Virus record (IMG/VR): IMGVR_UViG_3300025087_000061
Coordinates: 1-64,000 of that record
Source: a virus
DNA length: 64,000 nt
Strand: one strand, 5' to 3'
Shown: piece by piece, positions 44,543-52,682 of the stretch
Layout: every line of letters begins with the position of its first letter
How positions within the stretch are numbered: position 1 is the first letter of the stretch
The notes under the pieces: model-generated
What the model was told of the DNA's origin: nothing
The model's database searches: none
What the model saw: only the letters and a program-made list of their open reading frames with translations
Translations under genes and position numbers: made by a program

Positions 44543-44998
44543 TTAAAGCAAAGTAATAATAATTGTCCCAGTAGCACTAACACCACTATTTGACGCAATA
44601 TCAAGTTGTAATGTAGTTGGGCTTCCAATTGGATAATTAGCGTTATTACTGTCAATCATTGAATATTTTTCAATAGTATCACTCGTATCTATATTAGATA
44701 AAGCAGTCCCAAATACATCTACTCCAGCATCATCTTTTAATGTTATATCAGCAACACCAGTCGTTACAGGAGTAGAGCCGGGTATATGCCTTATCTTTAA
44801 AATAAATCCATAATATCTACTTACAGAAATCCGTGTCGCAGTAGATAAAGACCCATCAGCAGCAGTTTCATACTCTATTGTTAGTGTTCTTAACCCAGAC
44901 ATTGTACTTTTTGATACAGAAAATGTTACAAGTTCTGCACAATAAACATTAATTGGGACAAATAAAAACAAAAACAAAAAAACCAATCTTTTAACCAT
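44543..44998 (-). CDS. Secreted beta protein (151 aa)
   Basis: A signal peptide (MVKRLVFLFLFLFVPINVYC) precedes a beta-rich domain (SGLRTLTIEYETAADGSLS). AT-rich like the phage core, unlike the GC-rich genes downstream. The ATG at 44998 has GGAGGATAAG upstream and is preferred to 45010. It follows the portal gene by 18 bases. Exported phage protein of unknown role. Confidence 0.6.
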   Translation of the reverse strand: MVKRLVFLFLFLFVPINVYCAELVTFSVSKSTMSGLRTLTIEYETAADGSLSTATRISVSRYYGFILKIRHIPGSTPVTTGVADITLKDDAGVDVFGTALSNIDTSDTIEKYSMIDSNNANYPIGSPTTLQLDIASNSGVSATGTIIITLL

Positions 44999-45016
44999 CT
45001 TATCCTCCAACTATTG

Positions 45017-46393
45017 TTAATTTTGCAGAACAGCTAATTTTTTAGGATTATCAATTATATTTCCAGCGCCAGTACCTTGAGCTATATTAGATAAAACGCC
45101 ATCCATAGTTGTCATGTTGACCGCAATTAATGGTTCATCAAATCTTTTATCAAATTTTTCCTTACCCAATCCTGTTCTAACTTCATTAATTGATTCAATT
45201 CCTGTTTGAACATGTTTAATTCTTTCATTTAACAATTCTTCTCTTGAGTCAGGAACGCAATTATCATATGCTAGAAACAATTTTTCATCATATCGCCAAA
45301 TCAATTTTTCATTTAACTTTTCTTCAATTCTTCTCAATCTCGGTTGGATTGTAAAACTCATATATTGATATATAGCAGCGTCTACATTCGCTCTGTTCGC
45401 TTCTTTACTATACATACCTAGTGCTTGTCCAAAAGCGTTTAAAATCAACTCTCTTATCTTTTCTCTGCCACCAAGATAAGACATTTCTTTAGGCGAAGTT
45501 CCAACTGGTTTAAATTTTAAACCACTATCAAGTAATGGCATTTTCCCCGCATTTTTAGGGCCAGTAAACGCTTGTTTAATTTCAGCCTTTAATCTTTCAA
45601 ATTCATGATCTCCTAGTTCACTATCTGTTTCAAATGTCCCTGACAATGTTCCTTGATTTTTGAACATTGCTTCTTCATATTCATTTATAGAATGGTTTAA
45701 TGAATATTCTTCAGTAATAGAAGAAAAAGGAGGGAACCCATAATAAACAGATTTTGGATTTGGCATTTTAAAATGAATCACAGCTTTTTCTTTTAAATCT
45801 ATAGACTGTGTTCCTTTTTGATATTGATAACCAGAAATAAAACTTTTACTATCTGGAACAACTTTACAATTTTGTGGCGGAATAATCCAAATTTCTTTTG
45901 GGATACCCATTCTGTCTTCAAGAATATGCCAGAATGTATTTCCAGTAAGTTCCTGATACAACTGCGTCATTTGCATCAGGTCAAAATTATTCATGAAATT
46001 GTTTACATTTTTTTTCAAATCAAGAAATGGATGATCAAGAACTTCTTCAAATTCGCTAGCTTTTCTAACAGAAGTTATATTTGATAGAAATGGATTTTCC
46101 CTAATAAAAGCGTCTTGAGATTTTGAAATATTTCTCGTAGGAAAATTTTTTATTTTTTGGCCTTTCTTATTTTTTGCCACATAAAGTCTAAGAGGAATAT
46201 TTGCTACACTATCAGCATTTTTAGAACTTGCAATATATACCCAAGACTTATAAGAATTCACCATCGCATTAAAATCATCTTCTGGGTACAACTCTCTGCC
46301 ATATTGCCATGGGTAAAGCCATGGCAATGACGTTCTTTTTCTTCCAACTCTAGCAGCTCTCATTTCAATTTCATATTTAAAAGGGTCTATCAT
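45017..46393 (-). CDS. Portal protein (HK97 gp3-like)
   Basis: 458 residues. It forms the twelve-fold ring through which DNA enters and leaves the head. Family-typical blocks: SYKSWVYIASSKNADSVANIPL near the N-terminus, MTQLYQELTGNTFWHI, HFKMPNPKSVYYGFPPFSSI, MFKNQGTLSGTFETD, and the C-terminal helical part with TIQPRLRRIEEKLNEKLIW. It follows the terminase genes, the usual order. Its start overlaps the stop of the preceding gene by one base. Confidence 0.95.
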   Translation of the reverse strand: MIDPFKYEIEMRAARVGRKRTSLPWLYPWQYGRELYPEDDFNAMVNSYKSWVYIASSKNADSVANIPLRLYVAKNKKGQKIKNFPTRNISKSQDAFIRENPFLSNITSVRKASEFEEVLDHPFLDLKKNVNNFMNNFDLMQMTQLYQELTGNTFWHILEDRMGIPKEIWIIPPQNCKVVPDSKSFISGYQYQKGTQSIDLKEKAVIHFKMPNPKSVYYGFPPFSSITEEYSLNHSINEYEEAMFKNQGTLSGTFETDSELGDHEFERLKAEIKQAFTGPKNAGKMPLLDSGLKFKPVGTSPKEMSYLGGREKIRELILNAFGQALGMYSKEANRANVDAAIYQYMSFTIQPRLRRIEEKLNEKLIWRYDEKLFLAYDNCVPDSREELLNERIKHVQTGIESINEVRTGLGKEKFDKRFDEPLIAVNMTTMDGVLSNIAQGTGAGNIIDNPKKLAVLQN

Positions 46394-46728
46394 TATTTAT
46401 TTCCTTGAGAAGCTTCAAGATAAACTTTATACCTATTTTTAAAAAAGTCTTCATGAAAATATTTTTCAATAAACTCTTTTTTTTCTGTATCAAAATATTC
46501 TGTAATAATATACAATTTATTTTCTTCTGGTTCTAATTCTCTTAAAATAAAATCTGGTGATGAGGAATAGTCTTTAATATAAAATTCTATCCCATCATGA
46601 ATTAATAAAAGACCTTTTGGAAATATTTCTTCTAATTTTGCAGAAAAAAAATAATAATTTTGAGCCAAATTTTTTGTTGCAAATATATAAAAAATATTGT
46701 AAAGTAGTTTAAAAATATTTTTTATCAT
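46393..46728 (-). CDS. Hypothetical protein (111 aa)
   Basis: N-terminal hydrophobic/aromatic stretch (FKLLYNIFYIFATKN), then charged. Unknown. Lies between terL and portal with overlaps on both sides, and is probably a small accessory of packaging or head assembly. Confidence 0.5.
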   Translation of the reverse strand: MIKNIFKLLYNIFYIFATKNLAQNYYFFSAKLEEIFPKGLLLIHDGIEFYIKDYSSSPDFILRELEPEENKLYIITEYFDTEKKEFIEKYFHEDFFKNRYKVYLEASQGNK

Positions 46729-48473
46729 ATTACTCTTATATGAGGAATCGCAGGCTCAAAGAAACATTGCATTAAAGAAGCAAACTTGTCTGGGCTTCTC
46801 CCAATCTTCTTTTTAATTGTTTTCTTATCACTTACTTTAATTTTACCACTACTTTGGTCTTCGTAATATTCAAACGCGAGCATCTCTTCCCTTAAATCAT
46901 TATCATCCGGAATCATAGCTGAAGGATCTTTCTTAAGCCAGTCAGCTATGGTCCAGGCCAACTCATCTCTTATTAAATGAAACTTACCCAATTCACATTT
47001 TTTTTGACTTGGTGAACTTACATAAACTTTTCTGGCATTAATATGGCATCTTGCCATTTCTTTATGACAAACAGGGCACTTATAAATACTTTCATCAAGA
47101 TAAGTTGTTTTATAATGAGAGCATTCATTATTTTCACACCTCCAATACCACATTCTACCAACTCTCGGAGGTATTGCAGCCCCAATCCCGTCAGCTTCTA
47201 CATTAGCCTGATCTGCATCCAAACTTACATAAATTTTACTAAGTCTATCTGATGATTTATCTAAATCAACACCCTTCCAACTTTCAAATCCATCTATATA
47301 ATTACCATATCTTTTAGCAACACAACAATTATCTCCACCCTCATCAGCAACGTCCATTCCTAGTAATGGCTTAATCCCTTTTATTACATCCTTCCCGTAT
47401 GTTGCCCGATAAAGTTTCCATCTACTTACAGCATTATCTATATCCACCATACTTATTAGAGAACTTTCTGTACAAGATGGGTACTCCCCTAAAACCTTAT
47501 AGGAAAAAGCAGGATTTGTTACAACCCTCCATCCACCCTTTAAAGGTGGATAGAATTCATTATTTCCTGAAGGTTTTTCACCAGTAACCCCAATTAAAAA
47601 TTCAGGAACTTCAAAACAAGATTTATCAACCTCTTCATCATCCCTTAACTCTCTTGACCAGCTATTAATCCTTTCAACAACTTTATCTCTACTTACTGCT
47701 CCTGGAATTAAATTTTTGCCACTCACTACATTTGGGTGATTAAATGCAGACATTGTGATTACATTTGCTTTGCCTTTAGTCAATTCATAGACATACCCAG
47801 ATTGACGTTTTGGGTTATACATATTTAATTGCCTACTGCCATCACCTGAAAGACACCCATCCTCGCCTTTAAAAACCTCATCTGGGATAGCATCACTTTC
47901 ATCATTTTCATAAAAAAGATAATCTGCATGCTGCCCACTAAATTTAGCTTCTCTTTCCTCAGCAGAACCAGTGGATGGAATTGTTTTTCCAGTTATAAAA
48001 TGTTTTCCACTACTTTCTCCGTAATCATCTTCTTTGCTATTTAAATTAATGTCATCTGTTATTTTTAAATTTAAAATTCTATCACTTTTAAATAATTTTC
48101 TATTTTTAACAACAATCTCTACTATCTCACTCCAAAGTTTTTCCTTTAAATTATTTTCAGGAGGAGCAGCAACGGCAATTGTTTGTGATTTTGGGAAACA
48201 GCGATAATGCCAAATAGCAAGAGCTGCGGCACAAAAGGTTTTTCCAGTTCCGGTCGCTGATTTAACAACTGTGACTTTATTGTCTCTAACAGATTCAGCA
48301 ATTTTAATTAAATCATCAGGAATTATTTTTATTTTTAAAATTTCTCTAAAAAAAACAACTGGATCTTTTTGATATTTCGTATAATCTATATCATCCAGCA
48401 AGACCGATTTTATTTCATCTTCATTAAAAAGATTAGCAAGCAAATCTAAAGCTTTTTCATCTATGCCCATCAT
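46725..48473 (-). CDS. terL: Terminase large subunit, with zinc-ribbon insert
   Basis: 582 residues. It pumps DNA into the head and cuts it. The ATPase half has Walker A SATGTGKT and an acidic Walker B region in YLFYENDESD. The nuclease half has GMDVADEGGDN and VEADGIGAA, both with metal-binding Asp residues, and RDELAWTIADW. An extra block at about 442-478 (CENNECSHY and CPVCHKEMARC) forms a predicted zinc ribbon between the last two nuclease motifs, not part of the usual domain. The start overlaps terS. ATG at 48470 is an alternative. Confidence 0.9.
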   Translation of the reverse strand: MMGIDEKALDLLANLFNEDEIKSVLLDDIDYTKYQKDPVVFFREILKIKIIPDDLIKIAESVRDNKVTVVKSATGTGKTFCAAALAIWHYRCFPKSQTIAVAAPPENNLKEKLWSEIVEIVVKNRKLFKSDRILNLKITDDINLNSKEDDYGESSGKHFITGKTIPSTGSAEEREAKFSGQHADYLFYENDESDAIPDEVFKGEDGCLSGDGSRQLNMYNPKRQSGYVYELTKGKANVITMSAFNHPNVVSGKNLIPGAVSRDKVVERINSWSRELRDDEEVDKSCFEVPEFLIGVTGEKPSGNNEFYPPLKGGWRVVTNPAFSYKVLGEYPSCTESSLISMVDIDNAVSRWKLYRATYGKDVIKGIKPLLGMDVADEGGDNCCVAKRYGNYIDGFESWKGVDLDKSSDRLSKIYVSLDADQANVEADGIGAAIPPRVGRMWYWRCENNECSHYKTTYLDESIYKCPVCHKEMARCHINARKVYVSSPSQKKCELGKFHLIRDELAWTIADWLKKDPSAMIPDDNDLREEMLAFEYYEDQSSGKIKVSDKKTIKKKIGRSPDKFASLMQCFFEPAIPHIRVI

Positions 48474-49168
48474 TTATTCCCAATACGACGAGCCAAACCT
48501 ACTTTAATCGAATCTTGAACTTCTTTAGGAAACATCGAAATCAAAGTTTTTAAATCAACAGGGATTTTTCTATCATTGTCTTGTTCAAACATCCCCAAGT
48601 GTTTTGCCAAGGCATCGAGCGCACTTTTTTTATCAACTGTTTTTAGTTCTTTGATATACGATTCTAATTTCTCATTGCCGTCTTTATCTTTAACAGTTTT
48701 AACACCAATACTTAGTCCGGATATAACAGCAGCGGTATCTCTATCCATTTCAGATAAATTTTTTAAACTATTGTCTTCGTTATATAAATCCTTTACATTG
48801 GAGTAAGCAAGTTTGGCATATTCTGTTAAAACACGTTCTTGAGTTATTTGCAGTTTTACACTAATCTGTTTTTGAAGTCTTTCAATTTCTCTTCTTACTT
48901 TTGGATTTGAAAGGAGTCTTGAACCAGCAGCTCCAGCATTCCATAATGAATAACCCGCTTTTTGAGCGGCTTTTTCTTCGTTATACCAAATTACATATTC
49001 TTGACAAAATCTTGAAACACGAAAAGGAAGGTCTTCACCTTCCTCAATTGTTTCTAACGAATGAACTTCATTGACTAATTCATTATAATCGTCGACAGAG
49101 TAATCTTCGGTTTTAATTCTCTCCATTTGTTGATTTAAATTATCTTGTTTTAATATTTTTTTATCCAT
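48470..49168 (-). CDS. terS: Terminase small subunit (Terminase_2 family)
   Basis: 232 residues. Recognises phage DNA and starts packaging. The segment RVSRFCQEYVIWYNEEKAAQ, followed by KAGYSLWNAGAAGSRLLSNP and VRREIERL, is characteristic of the PF03592 family, with a helix-turn-helix for DNA binding. A Lys/Glu-rich N-terminal extension (about 45 residues) precedes it. Four-base overlap with terL. A tRNA gene lies six bases upstream. Confidence 0.9.
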   Translation of the reverse strand: MDKKILKQDNLNQQMERIKTEDYSVDDYNELVNEVHSLETIEEGEDLPFRVSRFCQEYVIWYNEEKAAQKAGYSLWNAGAAGSRLLSNPKVRREIERLQKQISVKLQITQERVLTEYAKLAYSNVKDLYNEDNSLKNLSEMDRDTAAVISGLSIGVKTVKDKDGNEKLESYIKELKTVDKKSALDALAKHLGMFEQDNDRKIPVDLKTLISMFPKEVQDSIKVGLARRIGNK

Positions 49169-49174
49169 AATTAT

Positions 49175-49251
49175 TGGGGTGAAGTGTGAGAATCGAACTC
49201 ACTAGAACCTGATTCACAGTCAGGAGGATCAACCGTTTTCCTTACTCCACC
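49175..49251 (-). tRNA. tRNA-His (anticodon GTG)
   Basis: Folds well on the minus strand: 7-bp acceptor stem GTGGAGT/ACTTCAC, G at position -1 pairing with C73, and encoded CCA; anticodon stem CCTGA/TCAGG around loop CTGTGAA with anticodon GTG; T arm GTGAG-TTCGATT-CTCAC. The extra G-1:C73 pair is the tRNA-His identity feature. The D stem is short (three pairs). It may support translation of the phage's His codons or serve as a recombination site. Confidence 0.9.
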
Positions 49252-49259
49252 ATAAAATT

Positions 49260-49448
49260 TTATTCAATAACTACAAATTCGTTTATGATAGAATCTACTT
49301 TTCTAATAACTTCTTCAAGTGTTTCTTTTTTTATCATGCACTCAAGTTCAAGCTCTGGACAAGACTGGGTTAGGGAATCTAATTGATCTAATTCATCTCT
49401 CCACTCATCAGTCATCTCTTCTAACAATTCAATAATTTCATCATCCAT
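49260..49448 (-). CDS. Small acidic hypothetical protein (62 aa)
   Basis: Strongly acidic, helical protein, upstream of tRNA-His in the leftward unit. No recognised family. Such acidic helical proteins can be inhibitors of host proteins, but nothing shows that here. Confidence 0.55.
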   Translation of the reverse strand: MDDEIIELLEEMTDEWRDELDQLDSLTQSCPELELECMIKKETLEEVIRKVDSIINEFVVIE

Positions 49449-49513
49449 ATCAATTCCAATTCATTCTAAGTTTATTTACTTATCGGCATAAGTTAGCAAA
49501 AACTTTAATATTT

Positions 49514-49684
49514 TTATTCTTCTAATTCAAGATACTCTTCATTGAATCTTTCAATCGATTCTCTTTCTAAATTTTTATTTTTTAAAGCCTTCCCAAATCT
49601 ATCTCTCATCTTTATTTTTGGCTTTATTTTTTTATTAAATTTTTTACTTTTGTGCTTTGTTTTAAAATCATCTTCTTGAAACAC
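49514..49684 (-). CDS. Small Lys-rich protein (56 aa), GTG start
   Basis: Open frame with GTG at 49684 preceded by GAGGGA. The product has a very basic first half (KTKHKSKKFNKKIKPKIK) and acidic end. No ATG start is possible except an internal one at residue 26. Fills the gap between two accepted genes. Confidence 0.4.
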   Translation of the reverse strand: MFQEDDFKTKHKSKKFNKKIKPKIKMRDRFGKALKNKNLERESIERFNEEYLELEE

Positions 49685-49699
49685 TTTTATCCCTCTTTT

Positions 49700-49927
49700 T
49701 TATTTTCTATCTCCAAATAAAATCCAAACATCGCCTTTTAAAATTTTATGTGGTATTTCTGGTATATCATATTTTCTTAATTTTTTAAATTCTTCTAAAT
49801 CTAAAACAATCGCAATCCCGTTTTTGTCATCTGCGTAAATACAATTATTTATTTTTAATCCATTGAATCTAATTTGAATGTTTGAAATTAAATTAGATTC
49901 AATGGCTTTCTTAAGATCTATTTTCAT
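49700..49927 (-). CDS. Small hypothetical protein (75 aa)
   Basis: Mixed alpha/beta-looking protein of unknown role. I chose the ATG at 49927 with the longer frame beginning at 49936. It is the second gene of the leftward unit. Confidence 0.5.
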   Translation of the reverse strand: MKIDLKKAIESNLISNIQIRFNGLKINNCIYADDKNGIAIVLDLEEFKKLRKYDIPEIPHKILKGDVWILFGDRK

Positions 49928-49928
49928 T

Positions 49929-50138
49929 TCAAACAACTCCTAAATTAATCTGGCATTCTTTTATGTCAAGGATTTCTATATTGTCAAGAAATCTACATTT
50001 TTTAATATTATTCTCTTTGTCCAAAACAATGTATGGACAAATTTTAACAACTGCTGTTTTATTTTCAAACTGGCATTTTATAATTTGGTAACAATAAAAT
50101 CCCTCAGGTATTAATTCAACTGGCATTTGTTGGTTCAT
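49929..50138 (-). CDS. Small hypothetical protein (69 aa), first leftward gene
   Basis: Unknown 69-residue protein with four cysteines. It is the first gene behind the strong leftward promoter at 50153-50181, with a GGGAG ribosome site. Its position suggests an early or regulatory function. Confidence 0.55.
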   Translation of the reverse strand: MNQQMPVELIPEGFYCYQIIKCQFENKTAVVKICPYIVLDKENNIKKCRFLDNIEILDIKECQINLGVV

Positions 50139-50152
50139 ATATAACTCCCATA

Positions 50153-50181
50153 AATATAATCATTGCAAATAACGTTGTCAA
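50153..50181 (-). promoter_or_regulatory. Strong leftward promoter
   Basis: On the minus strand, TTGACA (50176-50181) is separated by 17 bases from TATATT (50153-50158), almost the sigma70 consensus. It sits 15 bases before the first leftward gene and could drive the whole late region or its small-gene head. Confidence 0.7.
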
Positions 50182-50348
50182 GTACTAGATCCAATTTGCT
50201 ATAACAACTTATCGGAATATTTTTATCAAACTTTAATAACATTATTTTTCAATCATAACATTCAAAATGTTAGCATTAAATTTTATGTTATTAATTTGAG
50301 TTTTAGTAAACAGATTGTAAAAGCAAAGTTTTTAAAAAAAATAATAAT

Positions 50349-50365
50349 AAGCCACAACGTGGCTT
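50349..50365 (-). terminator. Hairpin followed by T-rich tract (minus strand)
   Basis: AAGCCAC-AAC-GTGGCTT, 7-bp stem. On the minus strand it is followed by ATTATTATTTTTTT, a good intrinsic terminator that would block transcription running leftward into the control region. Confidence 0.6.
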
Positions 50366-50367
50366 GA

Positions 50368-50387
50368 GTGTTTGCGCAAGCAAACAC
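50368..50387 (+). terminator. 8-bp hairpin with GCAA tetraloop
   Basis: GTGTTTGC-GCAA-GCAAACAC, perfect stem with a stable GNRA loop, followed on the plus strand by ATTTTCATAATTTTTT. Together with the neighbouring hairpin it forms an insulating pair in the control region. Confidence 0.5.
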
Positions 50388-50494
50388 ATTTTCATAATTT
50401 TTTATTAATATTTTTATGAAAATAAAAATATATTCGTAGAATAATCTTGTAAAGATTTATTCCTTAATATCTTGTAGAATATATTAGTCAATTT

Positions 50495-50650
50495 TGTCTA
50501 TGACCAAGAAACCTATTTTTGTCTATGATTCATCGCCATTTTTGACTATGAACAGTCATTAAATTTGCCAAAAATGACTATAGTTTCTATACCAAATTTT
50601 AGTCAGTACTTGACAAAATTGACTAAAGATGTTACCTTCTATGTCTATAG
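50495..50650. repeat. Iteron-like array, core TGWCTAWRR
   Basis: Six copies in one orientation: 50495-50503, 50520-50528, 50543-50551, 50575-50583, 50620-50628 and 50642-50650, plus an inverted partial copy (TAGTCA) near 50600-50605. Most spacings are 22-25 bases, about two helical turns, and one gap of 45 equals two periods. The array is AT-rich and lies right before a winged-helix protein gene. This fits initiator binding sites and autoregulation. Confidence 0.65.
50610..50638 (+). promoter_or_regulatory. Possible rightward promoter inside the iterons
   Basis: TTGACA (50610-50615) with 17 bases to a weak -10 (TACCTT). It overlaps the TGACTAAAG iteron, so protein binding to the array would repress it. 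Confidence 0.4.
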
Positions 50651-50673
50651 TTAAAAATTAAAAAGAGGTGGAA

Positions 50674-51096
50674 ATGGAAACAGAAATTAATCCAAGTATA
50701 AGGCCGGGTTTGCTAACAATTCCAATTGAATTAGTTATGAACCCGAACATTCCAGAGAGTTCAAAAACTTTGTTTGGTGTTTTTAATTTATACAAAAATA
50801 AAACAGGAGGATGTTGGGCAAGCAATTCTTTTTTATTTTCAATACTTAGGCATAATGAAAGAACAATTACTAGAAATATTAAAATATTATCGGATTGGCA
50901 TTATATAAAAATTGAAAATAAAAACAGGTCAAATAAAAGGAGAATTTTTATTTGTGGCTATCAAGAAATATATGGCGATATTTGTGATAAAATTTATGAC
51001 ACAAGAAGAAATCCAGAAAAATTAGATAATGAATTTGTTAAAAGCGAATTTTTAAGATTAAAAAATGAATTTATTAAGAAAAATGATTGCATATAA
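50674..51096 (+). CDS. Winged-helix replication initiator-like protein
   Basis: About 140 residues. The middle holds a winged helix-turn-helix (SKTLFGVFNLYKNKTGGCWA, then SFLFSILRHNERTITRNIKI) and a basic wing (NKNRSNKRRIFI), as in HTH_36-type phage and plasmid replication proteins. The ATG at 50674 with AAGAGG upstream is preferred to GTG 50668. It lies next to the iteron-like array, so it probably binds those sites to start replication or repress its own promoter. No helicase-loader or primase domain is seen. Confidence 0.6.
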   Translation: METEINPSIRPGLLTIPIELVMNPNIPESSKTLFGVFNLYKNKTGGCWASNSFLFSILRHNERTITRNIKILSDWHYIKIENKNRSNKRRIFICGYQEIYGDICDKIYDTRRNPEKLDNEFVKSEFLRLKNEFIKKNDCI

Positions 51097-51397
51097 ATTG
51101 TTTAGAAAAAGAAAAGATCAGACACTTGCGCCATTATTTATTAATAAAAGACAGGTCATAGTTTTAAATCAATGGCTAGAAGCAGAAGAACATCAAACCA
51201 ATGGCTATGCTTTTAGACCGGGTTGGCATTGTTGTGTAAAACCATTTGCCCCACATTTATCAGAAAAAGACAGAGCCTGGTATAAAGTTGAAATTGAAAA
51301 TTATGAATTTTTTACCAGACCAGAAAGTCAAGGTGGGGTCTGGGTTTTGGCACAAAGAATGAAAGCTTTAGAAGAAATTAATAAAGAAGTGAATTAA
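51083..51397 (+). CDS. Conserved phage hypothetical protein (104 aa)
   Basis: Belongs to a widely spread family in virulent phages recognisable by MIAYKLFRKRKDQTLAPLFI at the start, then WHCCVKPFAPHLSEKDRAW and a SQGGVWVLAQRMK end. Its function is not known. The ATG at 51083 matches the usual family N-terminus; the frame extends to 51065. It overlaps the preceding gene by 14 bases. Confidence 0.7.
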   Translation: MIAYKLFRKRKDQTLAPLFINKRQVIVLNQWLEAEEHQTNGYAFRPGWHCCVKPFAPHLSEKDRAWYKVEIENYEFFTRPESQGGVWVLAQRMKALEEINKEVN

Positions 51398-51430
51398 ATA
51401 ATTATAAAATTAAGATATGGCTTAATTAAA

Positions 51431-51646
51431 ATGAATCGTAAATTCCCAATAAAAGAAGAAATTTGCAATATTTGTTATAGTGTGGGTAAAATTCACCTTA
51501 ATAAATTTACAGATACTTTTTCTGATATGTCAATAAAAGATGGTGTTTGTTATAAATGTAGAGGAACGGGATTTGTTATTAAAGAAATGAGCATTGATGA
51601 AAAACTAGAATATTTATTAAATGCAGTAATGGATAATTTAAAATGA
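51431..51646 (+). CDS. Small zinc-binding protein (DnaJ-type finger)
   Basis: 71 residues with CNICYSVGKI and CYKCRGTGFV, the paired CxxC motifs of a DnaJ-like zinc centre. Often found as tiny phage proteins of unknown role. Ribosome site is weak. Confidence 0.55.
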   Translation: MNRKFPIKEEICNICYSVGKIHLNKFTDTFSDMSIKDGVCYKCRGTGFVIKEMSIDEKLEYLLNAVMDNLK

Positions 51647-51715
51647 AAAATTATTATTTTCTGTAACAAGAAAAGATTTTGATGTCCAAACATTTTGTTC
51701 TGGTACAGGAGTTTT

Positions 51716-52201
51716 ATGACAATTAAACATGGCATGTGTAAAACTAAAGAATATTACACATGGAGGAATATAATAAATAGATGCCTTTATAAAGATGGGA
51801 TAAATTATCCAGATTATGGTGGGAAAGGAATAACCATTTGTGATGAATGGAAAAATAGTTTTATGAAATTTGTCAATGATGTCGGTTTATGCCCAGATGA
51901 TAAATCTTCATTAGATAGAATAGAGAATACAAAAGGTTACTATAAAGAAAATTGTAGATGGGCAACTTGCTCGGAACAAGCTATGAATAGAGGACCAAAG
52001 AAAGATGGGATAGTAAAATTCAAAGGAGTTGTTTACGAACCAAAGAAAAAATTATATAGAGCTAGAATAATGTCAAACGGGAAAACAAAATCTCTTGGTA
52101 GGAGGAAGACTGCTGAAGAGGCAGCGAAACTTTATGATAAAGCAGCAGAAGAATTGTTTGGTGAATTTGTTTTAACCAATAAAAAGCTCGGCCTGCTATA
52201 A
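51716..52201 (+). CDS. AP2/HNH homing endonuclease
   Basis: 161 residues. Same architecture as the gene at 31150: HNH centre (WRNIINRCLYKDG, YGGKGITICDEW, LDRIENTKGYYKENCRWAT) and a C-terminal AP2-like DNA-binding domain (VKFKGVVYEPKKKLYRARI and RRKTAEEAAKLYDKAAEELF). ATG 51716 follows GGAG and is preferred to 51695. Likely a mobile element in the early region. Confidence 0.8.
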   Translation: MTIKHGMCKTKEYYTWRNIINRCLYKDGINYPDYGGKGITICDEWKNSFMKFVNDVGLCPDDKSSLDRIENTKGYYKENCRWATCSEQAMNRGPKKDGIVKFKGVVYEPKKKLYRARIMSNGKTKSLGRRKTAEEAAKLYDKAAEELFGEFVLTNKKLGLL

Positions 52202-52288
52202 TTTACAAAACTGATAAAAATTATATATAATATTTTGACTTTGACATAAGCAAATACAAATATTTTCGTAAAAACGAACCCATACCCA

Positions 52289-52317
52289 TTGACAAAAGCT
52301 TATAATTGTGGTATGGT
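52289..52317 (+). promoter_or_regulatory. Promoter upstream of the 54-aa gene
   Basis: TTGACA (52289-52294), 17-base spacer, TATGGT (52312-52317), 18 bases before the ATG at 52335. A strong -35 box. Follows the homing endonuclease, so it would restart transcription of early genes. Confidence 0.65.
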
Positions 52318-52334
52318 ATTTTTAAGAGGACAAG

Positions 52335-52499
52335 ATGTGGACAGACAATGATATCCCAAGTTGTATTTACGATACCATGGCTTGCGAGGATTGTGGAGCT
52401 TGCAGGCCTTCGCCACTGCAAAAATATTTAGAACAAAAAGAAATTGGTGAAGACGAAGACGAAGACGAAGAATTAGACGTTGAAAATTTAAAGGATTGA
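52335..52499 (+). CDS. Small Cys and acidic protein (54 aa)
   Basis: Contains CEDCGAC, a CxxCxxC cluster, and an acidic run (EDEDEDEELD). GAGGA site and a good promoter lie just upstream. Could bind metal. Unknown role. Confidence 0.5.
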   Translation: MWTDNDIPSCIYDTMACEDCGACRPSPLQKYLEQKEIGEDEDEDEELDVENLKD

Positions 52500-52571
52500 T
52501 ATTAAATTAAAATGTTACCTAAGAATTGGCACACATACAAGCGTTTATACTATCATGCGAGGAGGTATAAA

Positions 52572-52682
52572 ATGCCTAAATATAGCATGTATAAAAGAAC
52601 AATTCATCCCGTACCTAAAATGCCGACTTGGTATGTTGTGGCTTTGGCAATATTATTTATAATTGGATTGATGATTTTATGA
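52572..52682 (+). CDS. Tiny membrane protein (36 aa)
   Basis: A GCGAGGAGGTAT ribosome site is excellent. The product is basic at the N-terminus and has one membrane segment (WYVVALAILFIIGLMIL). The frame stays open upstream to an ATG at 52512, but the site at 52559-52566 picks 52572. Confidence 0.55.
   Translation: MPKYSMYKRTIHPVPKMPTWYVVALAILFIIGLMIL

Larger units (their letters stand above)
50182..50490. other. AT-rich divergent control region
   Basis: No gene is visible. It contains AACATT/AATGTT (a small hairpin at about 50270-50284), the two hairpins listed separately, and long A/T tracts at 50320-50350 and 50390-50420. It separates the leftward and rightward transcription units and leads into the iteron-like array, as expected for an origin-control region. 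Confidence 0.5.
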
